Assembly: GCF_003058225.1 (NCBI RefSeq)
Contig: NZ_QBUG01000006.1
Span: forward strand, 248,001-312,000
Direction of reading: 5' to 3'
DNA length: 64,000 nucleotides
DNA from: Promicromonospora sp. AC04
GTDB taxonomy: Bacteria; Actinomycetota; Actinomycetes; Actinomycetales; Cellulomonadaceae
The position numbers and the translations under genes were made by a program. The notes below the pieces were generated by a model. It did not search any database and was not told the DNA's origin. It saw nothing but the letters and a program-made list of their open reading frames with translations. Position 1 is the stretch's first letter. Each line of letters opens with the position of its first letter. Below are positions 24,837 through 33,434 of this stretch, in pieces.

Positions 24837-25532
24837 GTGACGGTCCTTGAGGCGATGCTCCTGTTCGCGCTGGTCGCGATCCCCCTGACGGTCATGCCGG
24901 GCCTGGACAGCGCGCTGGTGCTGCGGACCGCCGTCGTCAGCGGCCGCAGGCACGCCTACGCCACGGCGCTCGGCATCAACGCGGGCGTCCTGGCCTGGGG
25001 AGTCGCGGCCGCCGTCGGCGCGACGGCGGTGCTTGCCGCCTCCGAGACGGCTTACCGGGCGCTCACCCTGGCGGGCGCGGCCTACCTCGCGTGGCTCGGC
25101 GGCCGGATGCTGTGGTCCAGCTTCCGCGCCGGGCGGTACGACGCTCTGCCCGACGGCGCCGGGGGCGCGCTCCCGGATGCTCTCCCGGGCGCCGCACCGG
25201 TCGTCGAGCGCTCGGCCTGGCGCTCCTTCGCGCTCGGCGCTACGACTAACCTGCTGAACCCCAAGGTCGGCGTCTTCTACCTGGCCACGATCCCCCAGTT
25301 CCTGCCCGACGGCGTGCCGCACCTCCTGATGGGCCTGCTGCTGGCGGTCGAGCACGACGTGCTCGGGCTGGCCTGGCTCGCGCTGCTGATCAACGCCGCG
25401 GGCCTGGCGAAGCGGTGGCTGTCCGGGCGCGCGATCGCGCGGGTGACCGACCGGGTGACCGGCGTCGTGCTGCTGGCGCTCGGCGGGCGCATCGGCTGGA
25501 ACGCGCTGACGGGGCAGGCCCGGGCGATCTGA
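24837..25532 (+). CDS. LysE family amino-acid exporter
   Basis: 231-residue inner-membrane exporter with about six hydrophobic segments. Typical LysE/RhtB features: PGLDSALVLRTAVVSGRRHAYATALGINAGVLAW near the N-terminus, LTLAGAAYLAWLGGRMLW, and ATTNLLNPKVGVFYLATIPQF after the central loop. The amino acid exported is unknown. GTG start 7 nt after -10 TACGTT (24824-24829). The 40-residue central loop is longer than usual and Ala/Pro/Gly-rich. Confidence 0.9.
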   Translation: MTVLEAMLLFALVAIPLTVMPGLDSALVLRTAVVSGRRHAYATALGINAGVLAWGVAAAVGATAVLAASETAYRALTLAGAAYLAWLGGRMLWSSFRAGRYDALPDGAGGALPDALPGAAPVVERSAWRSFALGATTNLLNPKVGVFYLATIPQFLPDGVPHLLMGLLLAVEHDVLGLAWLALLINAAGLAKRWLSGRAIARVTDRVTGVVLLALGGRIGWNALTGQARAI

Positions 25533-25566
25533 CGGTTCCGCACGGACCGGGCCGAGCGGCACGGAC

Positions 25567-26469
25567 CTAGCCGCGCGCGGGCTGCCCGGTCTCCGCGCGG
25601 CCGGCCTCGGCGCGCACGGCGTCGAGCATGTCGTCCACGGAACCCGCCGGGTCGGTCACCGGTGCCTGGACCCGGCGGACGGTGCCGTCGGGCGCGATCA
25701 GGAGCGTGGTCCGCTTGAGCCGGTCCGTCCCGGCGGCCCGGAACACCGGCAGGCGCAGGGCCGACGCCGCCAGGCCGTCCTGGTCCGAGGCCAGCGCATA
25801 GGGCAGCTCGGCGTGCGCGGCGAAGGCCGCGAGCTGGTCGGGGCGCTGGGTGGACACGCCGAGCACCCGGGCGCCGGCGTCGGCGAGCGCCGCGGTGCGC
25901 CCGGCGTACGTGACGCACTCGAGCGTGCAGCCGCGGGTGCCGGGGATGTCGCTCCAGCCGGTGGGGTACCCGTCCGTGCCGGGGGCGTAGGCGCCCGGGA
26001 AGAGGAACAGCACGGTCCAGCGGTCGGGGTCCACGAGGCCGACGGCGGTGCCGTCGTGGGCCGTGAGCGTCACGTCCGGCACCCGCGTCCCCACGAGCGC
26101 GTGCACGCGCCGCGCCTCGGCGTCGCCGACGGCGCCCGAGACGGCGCCGTCGCCCATCACGTAGCGCGTCCCCCACTCCTGCAGCGCGACGAGCACGGGC
26201 ACGAGCCCCTCGCCGCGGCGGGTGAGCCGGTAGTCGAACCGGGGCGGGTGCGTCGAGTACGGGACCCGCTCCAGGACGCCGTCGTCCACGAGCCGGCCGA
26301 GCCGCTCGGTCAGGGCTCGTCTGCTGAACCCGAGCTCGTGGGCGAGCGCGTCGAAGCGTGAGACGCCGGCCGCGGCCTCGCGCACGATCAGCAGGCTCTG
26401 CCAGTCACCCACGACGCCGAGCGACTGCGCGATCCCGCAGTCGGCGTCGGCCAGGTCCTCCTTGCGCAT
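25567..26469 (-). CDS. HxlR-type HTH fused to a PrxQ/AhpC-like peroxiredoxin
   Basis: 300 residues. Residues 1-110 are an HxlR winged helix with the family's N-terminal Cys (C11 in DADCGIAQSLGVVGDWQSLL), FDALAHELGFSRRALTERLGRL and YRLTRRGEGL. Residues 140-295 are a thioredoxin-fold peroxiredoxin: FLFPGAYAPG, then GTRGCTLECVTYAG with C181 and C185 spaced as in BCP/PrxQ enzymes, and VLGVSTQRPDQLAAFA. Peroxide or disulphide state of the peroxiredoxin could gate DNA binding (inference). The ATG at 26469 has AGAGG 9 nt upstream. Divergent from an MFS exporter across a 25-bp dyad. Confidence 0.88.
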   Translation of the reverse strand: MRKEDLADADCGIAQSLGVVGDWQSLLIVREAAAGVSRFDALAHELGFSRRALTERLGRLVDDGVLERVPYSTHPPRFDYRLTRRGEGLVPVLVALQEWGTRYVMGDGAVSGAVGDAEARRVHALVGTRVPDVTLTAHDGTAVGLVDPDRWTVLFLFPGAYAPGTDGYPTGWSDIPGTRGCTLECVTYAGRTAALADAGARVLGVSTQRPDQLAAFAAHAELPYALASDQDGLAASALRLPVFRAAGTDRLKRTTLLIAPDGTVRRVQAPVTDPAGSVDDMLDAVRAEAGRAETGQPARG

Positions 26470-26557
26470 GCGCGCCATCCTCTCGCACGTCCTCATCCGG
26501 GTGCCGTCACCCGGCCCCGCCATCCGGGCCGCGTTGCGCCCGCCGCCGTCCTTCTGC

Positions 26558-26594
26558 CACTGTACCGCCAGTGAGTTCCACAATGGAACTCACT
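26558..26594. promoter_or_regulatory. Perfect 25-bp operator dyad overlapping the HxlR-Prx promoter
   Basis: Arms at 26570-26580 (AGTGAGTTCCA) and 26584-26594 are perfect complements around CAA. On the minus strand TTCCAT, 18-nt spacer and TACAGT form a promoter for the fusion gene whose -35 and spacer lie in the dyad. HxlR dimers bind such dyads; autorepression plus control of the divergent exporter is likely. Confidence 0.65.
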
Positions 26595-26640
26595 CCTGGT
26601 TCATCGGTTCAACCCATCGGCTCACCGTGGAGGCACACCA

Positions 26641-27893
26641 TGACGACGACGGCCCCGACCGCCGCACGCTCCTTCTGGACCTTCTGGGCGGCCACGACGA
26701 CCAGCAACATGGGTTCGGCGGTCACGAAGATCGCCCTGCCCCTGACCGCCGTGCTCGTGCTCGACGCCGGACCGTTCGAGACGGGGCTGCTCGCCGCGGC
26801 GTCCTACCTGGCCTGGATCGTCATCGGGCTGCCCGCCGGCGCGATCGTGCAGCGCTGGCCGCTGCGCGCCACCCAGATCGTCACCGACCTCGTCCGGGCC
26901 GCCGCCATCGTGTCGGTGCCGCTGGCCTGGTGGGCCGGTCACCTGACCCTGGCCCAGCTGTTCGTCGTGGCGCTCACGCTCAACTTCGCGGAGGTGCTCT
27001 TCTTCAGCGCCAGCACCACGTTCATCAGCTCCGTGGTGCCGCGCGACCAGCTCACGAGCCGCAACTCGCTCATGTCCGGGACGCACGCGGTGACCGAGCT
27101 CGGCGGACCCTCGCTGGGCGGGCTGGTCGTCCAGCTCGTCGGCGCCGCACCCGCGCTGCTGTTCGACGCGGTGTCCTACGTCGCCTCCGCCGTGCTGCTG
27201 CGCGCCCTGCCCGAACGGCGCCAGCCGGGCGACGACGACCCCACCCCGCTGCGCCGCCGGATCGCCGAGGGCTGGCGGTTCGTGACCACCCACCCCGTCC
27301 TGGCGCCGTGCACCTGGTGGGCGTGCGTGGTCAACACGGTCTGCGGCGCCCAGCACGCCCTGTTCGCGATCTACCTGGTCCGTGAGCTCGACGCGCCGGC
27401 CGCCGTCGTCGGGCTGCTGCTGGCGACCGAGGGCGTCGGGGCGCTGCTCGCCGCGGCGGCCACACCCTGGCTCGTACGGCGGTTCGGCTCGGCGCGCGTC
27501 GTGCTGTTCGACGGGCTCGTCGGATTCGCGGGGGCACTGCTGATCCCCGCGGGCATCGGCCACTGGGGCTGGATCTGCTTCGCCGCCGGCAACCTCCTCT
27601 TCGCGGCCAGCGTGGTCCCCGGCAGCGTCGTCACGCGCACCTACCGGCAGGTCGCGAGCCCGCCCGAGCTCCTGTCCCGCGTCATGGGCACCGTGCGCTT
27701 CGTGTCCTGGGGCTGCATCCCCCTGGGCGGCCTGATCGCCGGCGCGGTCGCCGAGACCGCCGGGACCCGCGCGGTGCTGTTCGGGTCGGCCTTCGTCATG
27801 CTCCTCGGGCCTGCGATCCTCGCGGCGAGCCCCGTACGGCGCCTGCGGAACCTGGAGGACCACGAGAGCGTCCCGCAGCCCGTCGCACCGTGA
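26641..27893 (+). CDS. MFS transporter (drug-efflux type)
   Basis: 417 residues with about 12 hydrophobic segments. Typical MFS_3 layout: RSFWTFWAATTTSNMGSAVTKIALPL, GLPAGAIVQRWPLRATQIVTDLVRAAAI, the central loop with RRRIAEGWRFVTTHPVL, and SRVMGTVRFVSWGCIPLGGLIAG near the end, as in enterobactin/macrolide exporters. ATG set by GGAGG at 7 nt. Divergent from the HxlR-peroxiredoxin fusion, suggesting export of a redox-active or electrophilic compound. Confidence 0.88.
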
Positions 27894-28009
27894 CCCGCCG
27901 CACCGTGAGGTCGTGCGCGACCAGTCGTGCGCGACCCGTGCCGGGGCGCCGTCGTCGACACGCCCCGCACGACCACGACCAGGCCGAACGCCCCGACTAC
28001 GCTGCCCCC

Positions 28010-29590
28010 GTGGCGTACACCGAGCAGCGCACCGACTCCGACGGCCGCACCGGCTACATCGGCCGGTACCGGGTCGACGGCCGCCTGCGCAGCACCCGCC
28101 GCTTCACCGCCAAGCGCGAGGCGCTCGCGGAGGCCCGGCGTCAGGAGGAGGCCGGCAAGCACGCCGAGTGGGTCGACCCGGCCTCCAGCAGGGTCACCGT
28201 CGCCGAGTGGTTCGCGATCTGGCAGGAGTCGCGTGTCGATCGCGCTCCCCGGACCATCGAGGGTGAGCGTGAGCGCTTTCGTTCCCTCGTTGCTCCCGCC
28301 TTCGGCGACCGGCCGCTGCGGCAGGTCACCCACGAGGACGTCGCCCGCTGGGCCGCCACCATGACCTCCCCCACCACCGGCGAGACCGCCTCGCCCGCCC
28401 GGCGGCGCGACGCGGCACGCCTCCTGGTCGCCCTGCTCGACGCCGCCGTCGACGCACGCCGCCTGCGCAGCAACCCGGCGCGGACGCCGTCGGGCAAGGT
28501 GCCCGCGCTGCCGCGCGCGCCGAAGACCAAGCCGCACCGCTACCTCTCCCACGAACAGCTGCGCCGCGTGGCGGACGCGGCCACGTCCTCGCAGACGCGC
28601 ACGCTGATCCTGCTCACCGCCTTGACCGGTCTGCGCTGGGGCGAGGTCAGCGCGCTCACGGTGGCCGACGTCGACCCGCTGCGCCGCCGTGTGCACGTCA
28701 CCAAGGCGTACACGCGCCTCGACGACGGGACCCTCCTGCTCGGCGACACCAAGACCCACGCCCGCCGCGAGGTCCCCCTGCCGTCGACCCTCACCGGGGC
28801 GGTCGCGGCGCAGGCCGCCGGCCGGGCGCCCGCCGACCTGCTGTTCACCGGGGCGCGCGGCGGTCCGCTGCGCCGGGAGAGCTTCGACCGGTCCGCGTTC
28901 CGGCCCGCCGTCCTGGCGGCCGGGCGCGCGGTCCGCACGCTGCGCGAGGCCCTGGGCCTGCGGGCCTCCGGCCTGTACGACGACGGGGTGGTCGCCGCGG
29001 TCCGTCGTCTCCAGTCCGACGGCGGGCTCGAGCCCACGGGCGTCTGCGGGCCGGAGACCTGGACCCTGGTGGCCGACGTCGACCGGGCACGCCGGGGCGG
29101 GCGGGCGACTGGGACTGGGACTGGGACTACCGAGACTGGCACTACCGGGACTCCCGCTGCCGGGACTCGCCCCGCCGGGACTGCCGGGGCCGAAGCCATG
29201 ACTCGTGGCGAGAAGGTGAGCCGCACGCGGCTGCTGGCCACCCTGTCGGGGACCACCATCGGGCCGGGCGCCCAGGACTTCGACACGCTCACCCTGCACG
29301 ACCTGCGCCACACCGCCGCGTCGCTCGCCATCTCCGGCGGGGCGACGGTCAAGGCGGTGCAGCGCATGCTCGGGCACGAGTCGCCGGTGCTCACCCTGTC
29401 CACCTACGCGGGTCTGTTCGAGGACGATCTCGACGCGCTGGGCGACACGATGAGCGCGGCGTTCCACGCGTCCGCCGTCGTGCCGGGACCTGTCCCGGAC
29501 CGCACTGCGGATGCCGCACAAAACGGCCCCGCGAGCGGCACTGCGAACGTCACCGCGATCGGGGCAGCGCGGGCCCGCACCGTGGGCTGA
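28010..29590 (+). CDS. Tyrosine-type site-specific integrase with an inserted peptidoglycan-binding-like domain
   Basis: 526 residues. An arm-binding N-terminus (GYIGRYRVDGRLRSTRRFTA), a core-binding SAM-like domain, and a catalytic domain with Arg209 (TGLRWGE), H430-x-x-R433 (HDLRH), His456 (LGHES) and Tyr466 (TYAG), so catalytically complete. Between Arg209 and HDLRH lies an insertion of about 115 residues: residues 308-357 resemble PG_binding_1 (LREALGLRASGLYDDGVVAA, then AVRRLQSDGGL, GPETW), followed by a Gly/Thr-rich linker. GTG start 6 nt after -10 TACGCT. No excisionase, phage genes or tRNA att site adjoin, so it may be a solo integrase. Confidence 0.87.
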   Translation: MAYTEQRTDSDGRTGYIGRYRVDGRLRSTRRFTAKREALAEARRQEEAGKHAEWVDPASSRVTVAEWFAIWQESRVDRAPRTIEGERERFRSLVAPAFGDRPLRQVTHEDVARWAATMTSPTTGETASPARRRDAARLLVALLDAAVDARRLRSNPARTPSGKVPALPRAPKTKPHRYLSHEQLRRVADAATSSQTRTLILLTALTGLRWGEVSALTVADVDPLRRRVHVTKAYTRLDDGTLLLGDTKTHARREVPLPSTLTGAVAAQAAGRAPADLLFTGARGGPLRRESFDRSAFRPAVLAAGRAVRTLREALGLRASGLYDDGVVAAVRRLQSDGGLEPTGVCGPETWTLVADVDRARRGGRATGTGTGTTETGTTGTPAAGTRPAGTAGAEAMTRGEKVSRTRLLATLSGTTIGPGAQDFDTLTLHDLRHTAASLAISGGATVKAVQRMLGHESPVLTLSTYAGLFEDDLDALGDTMSAAFHASAVVPGPVPDRTADAAQNGPASGTANVTAIGAARARTVG

Positions 29591-29613
29591 ACGGCCCCCG
29601 GTGCGCCGCGCAG

Positions 29614-29630
29614 ACTTCCACGAAGTTTTT
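29614..29630 (+). terminator. Short intrinsic terminator candidate after the integrase
   Basis: ACTTC-CAC-GAAGT followed by TTTT, 24 nt after the stop codon; flanking CGCAGA/TCTGCG could add an outer stem. Confidence 0.35.
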
Positions 29631-29650
29631 CTGCGAATCGGCGATCCTGA

Positions 29651-29677
29651 TGTCGAGACGAGCGAAGCGGCTCCGTC
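29651..29677 (+). promoter_or_regulatory. ECF42-type promoter of the DGPF/sigma operon
   Basis: TGTCGA (29651-29656), 17-nt spacer, CGTC (29674-29677), 73 bp upstream of the DGPF gene. ECF42 sigma factors are known to recognise TGTCGA at -35 and a short CGTC/CGAC-like -10, so autoregulation by the downstream sigma factor is expected. Confidence 0.7.
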
Positions 29678-29749
29678 CTAGGGTCGAGGGCGCGAACGGC
29701 GTCCATGACTCAGGGCCTCGTGCGGGGCTCTCGAACCAGGGAGAAAATC

Positions 29750-30166
29750 ATGGCGAAGTACCTGCTGCTCAAGCACTACCGGCACAGCGGCCCCAAGCCC
29801 GTCCCCGGCACCGAGGCGATGATGGACCAGTGGACGCCCGAGGAGATCACTGAGCACATCGACTACATGCGCCGGTTCGCCGACAAGCTGACCGAGAGCG
29901 GTGAGTACGTCAGTGGTGACGCGCTCTCGCCGGAGGGCACGTTCGTCCGGTACGACGGCGAGGGCCGGCCCCCGGTGACCGACGGACCGTTCGCGGAGAC
30001 CAAGGACCTCATCGCGGGCTGGATGATCATCGACGTCGAGTCCCAGGAGCGGGCCTACGAGGCGGCGGCCGAGCTGTCCGCGGCGCCAGGCCAGGGTGGG
30101 CGCCCGATCTACGAGTGGCTCGAGGTGCGGCCGTTCCTGGCCGACCCGCCGGCCACCGCCGAGTGA
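29750..30166 (+). CDS. DGPF/YCII family protein
   Basis: 138 residues. A ferredoxin-like fold starting KYLLLKHYRHSG, with the diagnostic DGPFAETKDLIAGWMIIDVES motif. DGPF proteins are the conserved partners of ECF42 sigma factors and are thought to be signal or enzyme components of the response, with no proven reaction. ATG set by GGGAGA at 5 nt. The sigma factor starts 60 bp downstream in the same direction. Confidence 0.92.
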   Translation: MAKYLLLKHYRHSGPKPVPGTEAMMDQWTPEEITEHIDYMRRFADKLTESGEYVSGDALSPEGTFVRYDGEGRPPVTDGPFAETKDLIAGWMIIDVESQERAYEAAAELSAAPGQGGRPIYEWLEVRPFLADPPATAE

Positions 30167-30225
30167 CCACGACCCGCTGAGTCACGATCGAGCGACCAGA
30201 CCGAGCGAGCGAGCGAGGGCCACGC

Positions 30226-31401
30226 ATGCACACGGACCAGGTGAATGACCTGATGCGGACCCTCGCGCCCCAGGTCCTGGGTGTCCTCGTCCGTCGCGGA
30301 GCAGACTTCGCGACGGCCGAGGACGCCGTGCAGGAGGCCTTGATCGAGGCCGTGCGCCACTGGCCCGACAGCCCGCCCGACGATCCGAAGGCGTGGCTCC
30401 TGCGCGTCGCCGGCCGCAAGCTGATCGACGCCCAGCGTTCCGAGGCGGCCCGACGGCGGCGGGAGGAACGTGTCCACGACGAACCAGCACAGGGCCCCAC
30501 CGAGCAGTCGGACGACACGCTGCTCCTGCTGAGCCGCTGCTGCCATCCGGCACTGAGCCCGGCGTCGGCCATCGCCCTGACGCTGCGCGCCGTCGGCGGG
30601 CTCACCACTGCCCAGATCGCCCGGGCCTTCCTGGTTCCCGAGGCGACGATGGCCCAGCGGATCTCCCGCGCCAAGCGCACGATCACCGGCGAACGGTTCG
30701 ACACGCCCGGCGACGTCCGGGCCGTGCTCCACGTGCTGTACCTGATCTTCAACGAGGGGTTCACCGGCGAGATCTCGCTCGCCGACGAGGCGATCCGCCT
30801 GACCCGCCAGCTCGTCGCCGCGACTTCCACGGACGCCCTTGACACCGCGGACCCCGAGCTTCCCGGCTTGCTGGCACTGATGCTGCTGCACCACGCCCGC
30901 CGGGCCGCCCGGTACACGGCGTCGGGCGAGCTGGTGCCGCTGGACCAGCAGGACCGGTCGCTGTGGGACACGTCGATGATCACCGAGGGTGTGACAGTCC
31001 TGCAGCGCGCCCTCACCCGGGACCGGCTCGGGGAGTACCAGGCCCAGGCCGCCATCGCCGCCCTGCACGACGACGCCCCCACTGCCGACGAGACCGACTG
31101 GCCCCAGATCCTGGAGTGGTACGACGAGCTGACGCGGCTCACCGACAGCCCCGTCGTCGCGCTCAACCGGGCGGTCGCCGTCGGCCAGGTCGACGGGCCC
31201 CGCGCGGGACTGGCCGCCCTGGGCGACGTCGACCCCGGACTCGCGCGGTGGGACGCCGTCGCGGCCCACCTGCACGAACGCGCCGACGACGTCGACGAGG
31301 CGATCCACCGCTACACGGCCGCCGCGGACCGAGCCACCAGCGCGGCGGAACGTACCCACCTCATCAAGCAGGCGGCTCGGCTGCGGCTGGCGTCGGCGTG
31401 A
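30226..31401 (+). CDS. ECF42-group RNA polymerase sigma factor with C-terminal extension
   Basis: 391 residues, about twice the length of a simple ECF sigma. Region 2 (VLVRRGADFATAEDAVQEALIEAVRHWP, LLRVAGRKLIDAQRS) and region 4 (LTLRAVGGLTTAQIARAFLVPEATMAQRISRAKRTI) occupy residues 10-165. The C-terminal 200 residues are a TPR-like extension with VLYLIFNEGFTG, LDQQDRSLWD and SPVVALNRAVAVGQVDGPRAGLAAL, diagnostic of ECF42, which is regulated through this extension rather than an anti-sigma. Paired with the upstream DGPF protein. Confidence 0.93.
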   Translation: MHTDQVNDLMRTLAPQVLGVLVRRGADFATAEDAVQEALIEAVRHWPDSPPDDPKAWLLRVAGRKLIDAQRSEAARRRREERVHDEPAQGPTEQSDDTLLLLSRCCHPALSPASAIALTLRAVGGLTTAQIARAFLVPEATMAQRISRAKRTITGERFDTPGDVRAVLHVLYLIFNEGFTGEISLADEAIRLTRQLVAATSTDALDTADPELPGLLALMLLHHARRAARYTASGELVPLDQQDRSLWDTSMITEGVTVLQRALTRDRLGEYQAQAAIAALHDDAPTADETDWPQILEWYDELTRLTDSPVVALNRAVAVGQVDGPRAGLAALGDVDPGLARWDAVAAHLHERADDVDEAIHRYTAAADRATSAAERTHLIKQAARLRLASA

Positions 31402-31411
31402 AGCCGATGTC

Positions 31412-32170
31412 TCACGCGCGCCGGCGGAGGTACGCCTCCAGCGCGGCGGCGCCGGTCAGCAGCGCGCTCCCCCGGGCGGCCAGCCGGCCGTGCCAGTCGT
31501 CCAGTGCGGCCTCCAGCGGCCCCAGGCCGCCGGCCGACCGCACCTGGGCGATCAGCGGTGCGATCTGCTCCAGCAGGTAGCCGCCCCGTCTGAGCTGGTG
31601 GGCCAGCTTGGCGTCCCGCACGTCGGCCTCGTCGTAGACCCGGTACCCGGTCTGCGGGTCCCGGCGGGGACGCACGAGCCCCGCGTGCTCCCACTTGCGC
31701 AGCGTCGCGGGCCGGATCCCGAGCTTCCGTGCCAGCGGCCCGATGAACGTGTCGCCTGGTCCGGACACCGCGGCCGGCTCGGAAGCCGTGCCGGGCCCGG
31801 ATGCGGGCTCGGGAGCGGTGGGCTCCAGGTCACGGAGGGCGCTCTCCACGGCCTGGAGCGTCCGGCGGTCGTCGAGGAGCTGGGCGTGGCTCTCGTCGAT
31901 CAGGCGGAAGACGTCGGCGTCGGCGCCGTCGTTCACCGCGCGCATGATCAACGTCGCCGTCTGGTGGCCGTGACCGGGCACGAGGGCGAGGAATGCGCGC
32001 AGCGCGCTGGCATGCAGCGGGGTATAGGTGCGGTAGCCGTAGGGCGTGCGAGCGGATTCCGGGAGGATCCCGGCCTCCTCGTAGTTCCTGATCGCCTGCG
32101 TGGACAGACCGTGCTCGCGCGCCAGGTCGACGGGCCTGAGCCGAACATCGTTTTGAAGGTTCTGCCCCAT
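31412..32170 (-). CDS. Double-MerR-domain transcriptional regulator
   Basis: 252 residues with two MerR HTH units. The first (residues 13-70) reads LRPVDLAREHGLSTQAIRNY, EEAGILPESARTPYGYRTYT; the second (about 142-205) reads FIGPLARKLGIRPATLRKWEHAGLV, RRDPQTGYRVYDEADVRDAKLAHQL, then LEQIAPLIAQV. A Pro/Ala/Ser-rich linker joins them. Tandem MerR units could let one chain fill both halves of a dyad. ATG at 32170. Divergent from the erythromycin-esterase-like gene with a 16-bp-arm dyad between them, its probable target. Confidence 0.85.
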   Translation of the reverse strand: MGQNLQNDVRLRPVDLAREHGLSTQAIRNYEEAGILPESARTPYGYRTYTPLHASALRAFLALVPGHGHQTATLIMRAVNDGADADVFRLIDESHAQLLDDRRTLQAVESALRDLEPTAPEPASGPGTASEPAAVSGPGDTFIGPLARKLGIRPATLRKWEHAGLVRPRRDPQTGYRVYDEADVRDAKLAHQLRRGGYLLEQIAPLIAQVRSAGGLGPLEAALDDWHGRLAARGSALLTGAAALEAYLRRRA

Positions 32171-32206
32171 CGGCCCGCCCGTGTCAGCGAAAAGTCTCAA
32201 TCGAGG

Positions 32207-32226
32207 CTTCAACGATACCGTTGAAG
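32207..32226. promoter_or_regulatory. Operator dyad between double-MerR regulator and esterase-like gene
   Basis: CTTCAACG (32207-32214), ATAC, CGTTGAAG (32219-32226): 8-bp perfect arms ending 3 bp before the esterase-like ATG and overlapping its candidate -10 (TACCGT). Likely site of the double-MerR regulator. Confidence 0.6.
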
Positions 32227-32228
32227 GA

Positions 32229-33434
32229 ATGGCGACAGATATCAAGGACACCATTCATCCCGTCGACTCCGCCGCGGTCATGAGCCTGCTTCCGACCCGG
32301 CCGCGGCTGCTCGCCCTGGGCGAGCCCACCCACGGCTCGGACACTCTGCTCACCCTGCGCAACGGGCTCTTCCGGCAGCTCGTCGAGCAGGAGGGGTACC
32401 GAACGATCGCGCTGGAGAGCGACTGCCTGATGGGCCTGCTCGTGGACGAGTACGTGACCACGGGCGAGGGCACGCTCGACGAGGTCATGGAGCTCGGCTT
32501 CAGCCACGAGTGGGGCGCCTTCCCGGCCAACCGCGAGCTGGTGCGCTGGATGCGCGCGTACAACGAGGGCCGGCCCGCGGCCGACCAGCTCCACTTCGCC
32601 GGTTTCGACGGCCCGCTGGAGATCAGCGCGGCCGCGAGCCCGCGACAGGTGCTCACCGCGCTCCACGGCTATCTCTCGGCACACGTGGACGCGGCCCTGC
32701 ACCCCTGCACCGCGGATGCGCTCGACCGCCTGCTCGGTGCCGACGACCAGTGGACGAATCCCGCCGCGATGATGGATCCGTCCCAGTCAGTGGGGCAGTC
32801 GGCCGAGGCCAGGGAGCTGCGGCTGCTCGCGGACGACCTGGTGACCCTGCTCGACGCGCAGACGCCGCACCTGATCGCGGCGACCTCACGGGACGACTGC
32901 GAGCGGGCACGCCTGCACGGACGCACCGCCACCGGCCTGCTGCGGTACCACTTCTGGATGGCCGAGCCCTCGCCGGGCCGCATGACGTGGCTGCTCAGCG
33001 TGCGGGACTCGATGATGGCCGCCAACCTGCTCGCGCTGGCCGAGCGGGGCCCGGCCCTGGTGAACGCCCAGAACGGCCATCTGCAGCGGGGCAAGAGCAC
33101 CATGAGCATGTGGGACCACCCGCTGCTGGAGTGGTGGGGCGCCGGGGTGCTCGTGAGTGCTCAACTGGGTGAGAAGTACGCGTTCCTGGCCACGGCTGTC
33201 GGCACCATCCAGCACCAGGGCGTGGACGCCCCGCCGTCGGACACCATCGAGGGGCTCCTGTACGCGCTCCCCGAGGACCGCTGCGTCGTCGACGCTCCTG
33301 GCCTGGCCGCGGCCCTGGGTGACCCGCCGCCCGCGGCCCGGGTGTCGTCCTGGTTCGGCTACTCCCCGCTGGACCCGGCGCACCTGGCGGGGACCGACGG
33401 GATCGTGTTCGTCAAGGACGTCCCGCAGCCGTAG
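32229..33434 (+). CDS. Erythromycin esterase family protein
   Basis: 401 residues. Family motifs: LLALGEPTHGSDTLLTLRNGLFRQLVEQEGYRTIALESDC (with the E and H of the EreA active-site region), FAGFDGPLE, YHFWMAEPSPGRMTWLLSVRDSMMAANLLAL and NAQNGHLQRGKSTM with the late catalytic-type His. Ere enzymes hydrolyse macrolide lactones; many chromosomal members have other, unknown substrates, so resistance is not implied. The ATG at 32229 follows a candidate -10 TACCGT by 7 nt. Its 3' end overlaps the convergent AraC gene by 23 bp. Confidence 0.88.
   Translation: MATDIKDTIHPVDSAAVMSLLPTRPRLLALGEPTHGSDTLLTLRNGLFRQLVEQEGYRTIALESDCLMGLLVDEYVTTGEGTLDEVMELGFSHEWGAFPANRELVRWMRAYNEGRPAADQLHFAGFDGPLEISAAASPRQVLTALHGYLSAHVDAALHPCTADALDRLLGADDQWTNPAAMMDPSQSVGQSAEARELRLLADDLVTLLDAQTPHLIAATSRDDCERARLHGRTATGLLRYHFWMAEPSPGRMTWLLSVRDSMMAANLLALAERGPALVNAQNGHLQRGKSTMSMWDHPLLEWWGAGVLVSAQLGEKYAFLATAVGTIQHQGVDAPPSDTIEGLLYALPEDRCVVDAPGLAAALGDPPPAARVSSWFGYSPLDPAHLAGTDGIVFVKDVPQP

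Noticed and set aside
27894-29750. Integrated prophage or genomic island around the integrase
   Set aside because: No attachment-site duplication, tRNA, excisionase or phage genes are visible on either side; neighbours look chromosomal.
32229-33434. Macrolide-resistance gene call
   Set aside because: The family includes many chromosomal enzymes of unknown substrate; sequence alone does not support a resistance claim.
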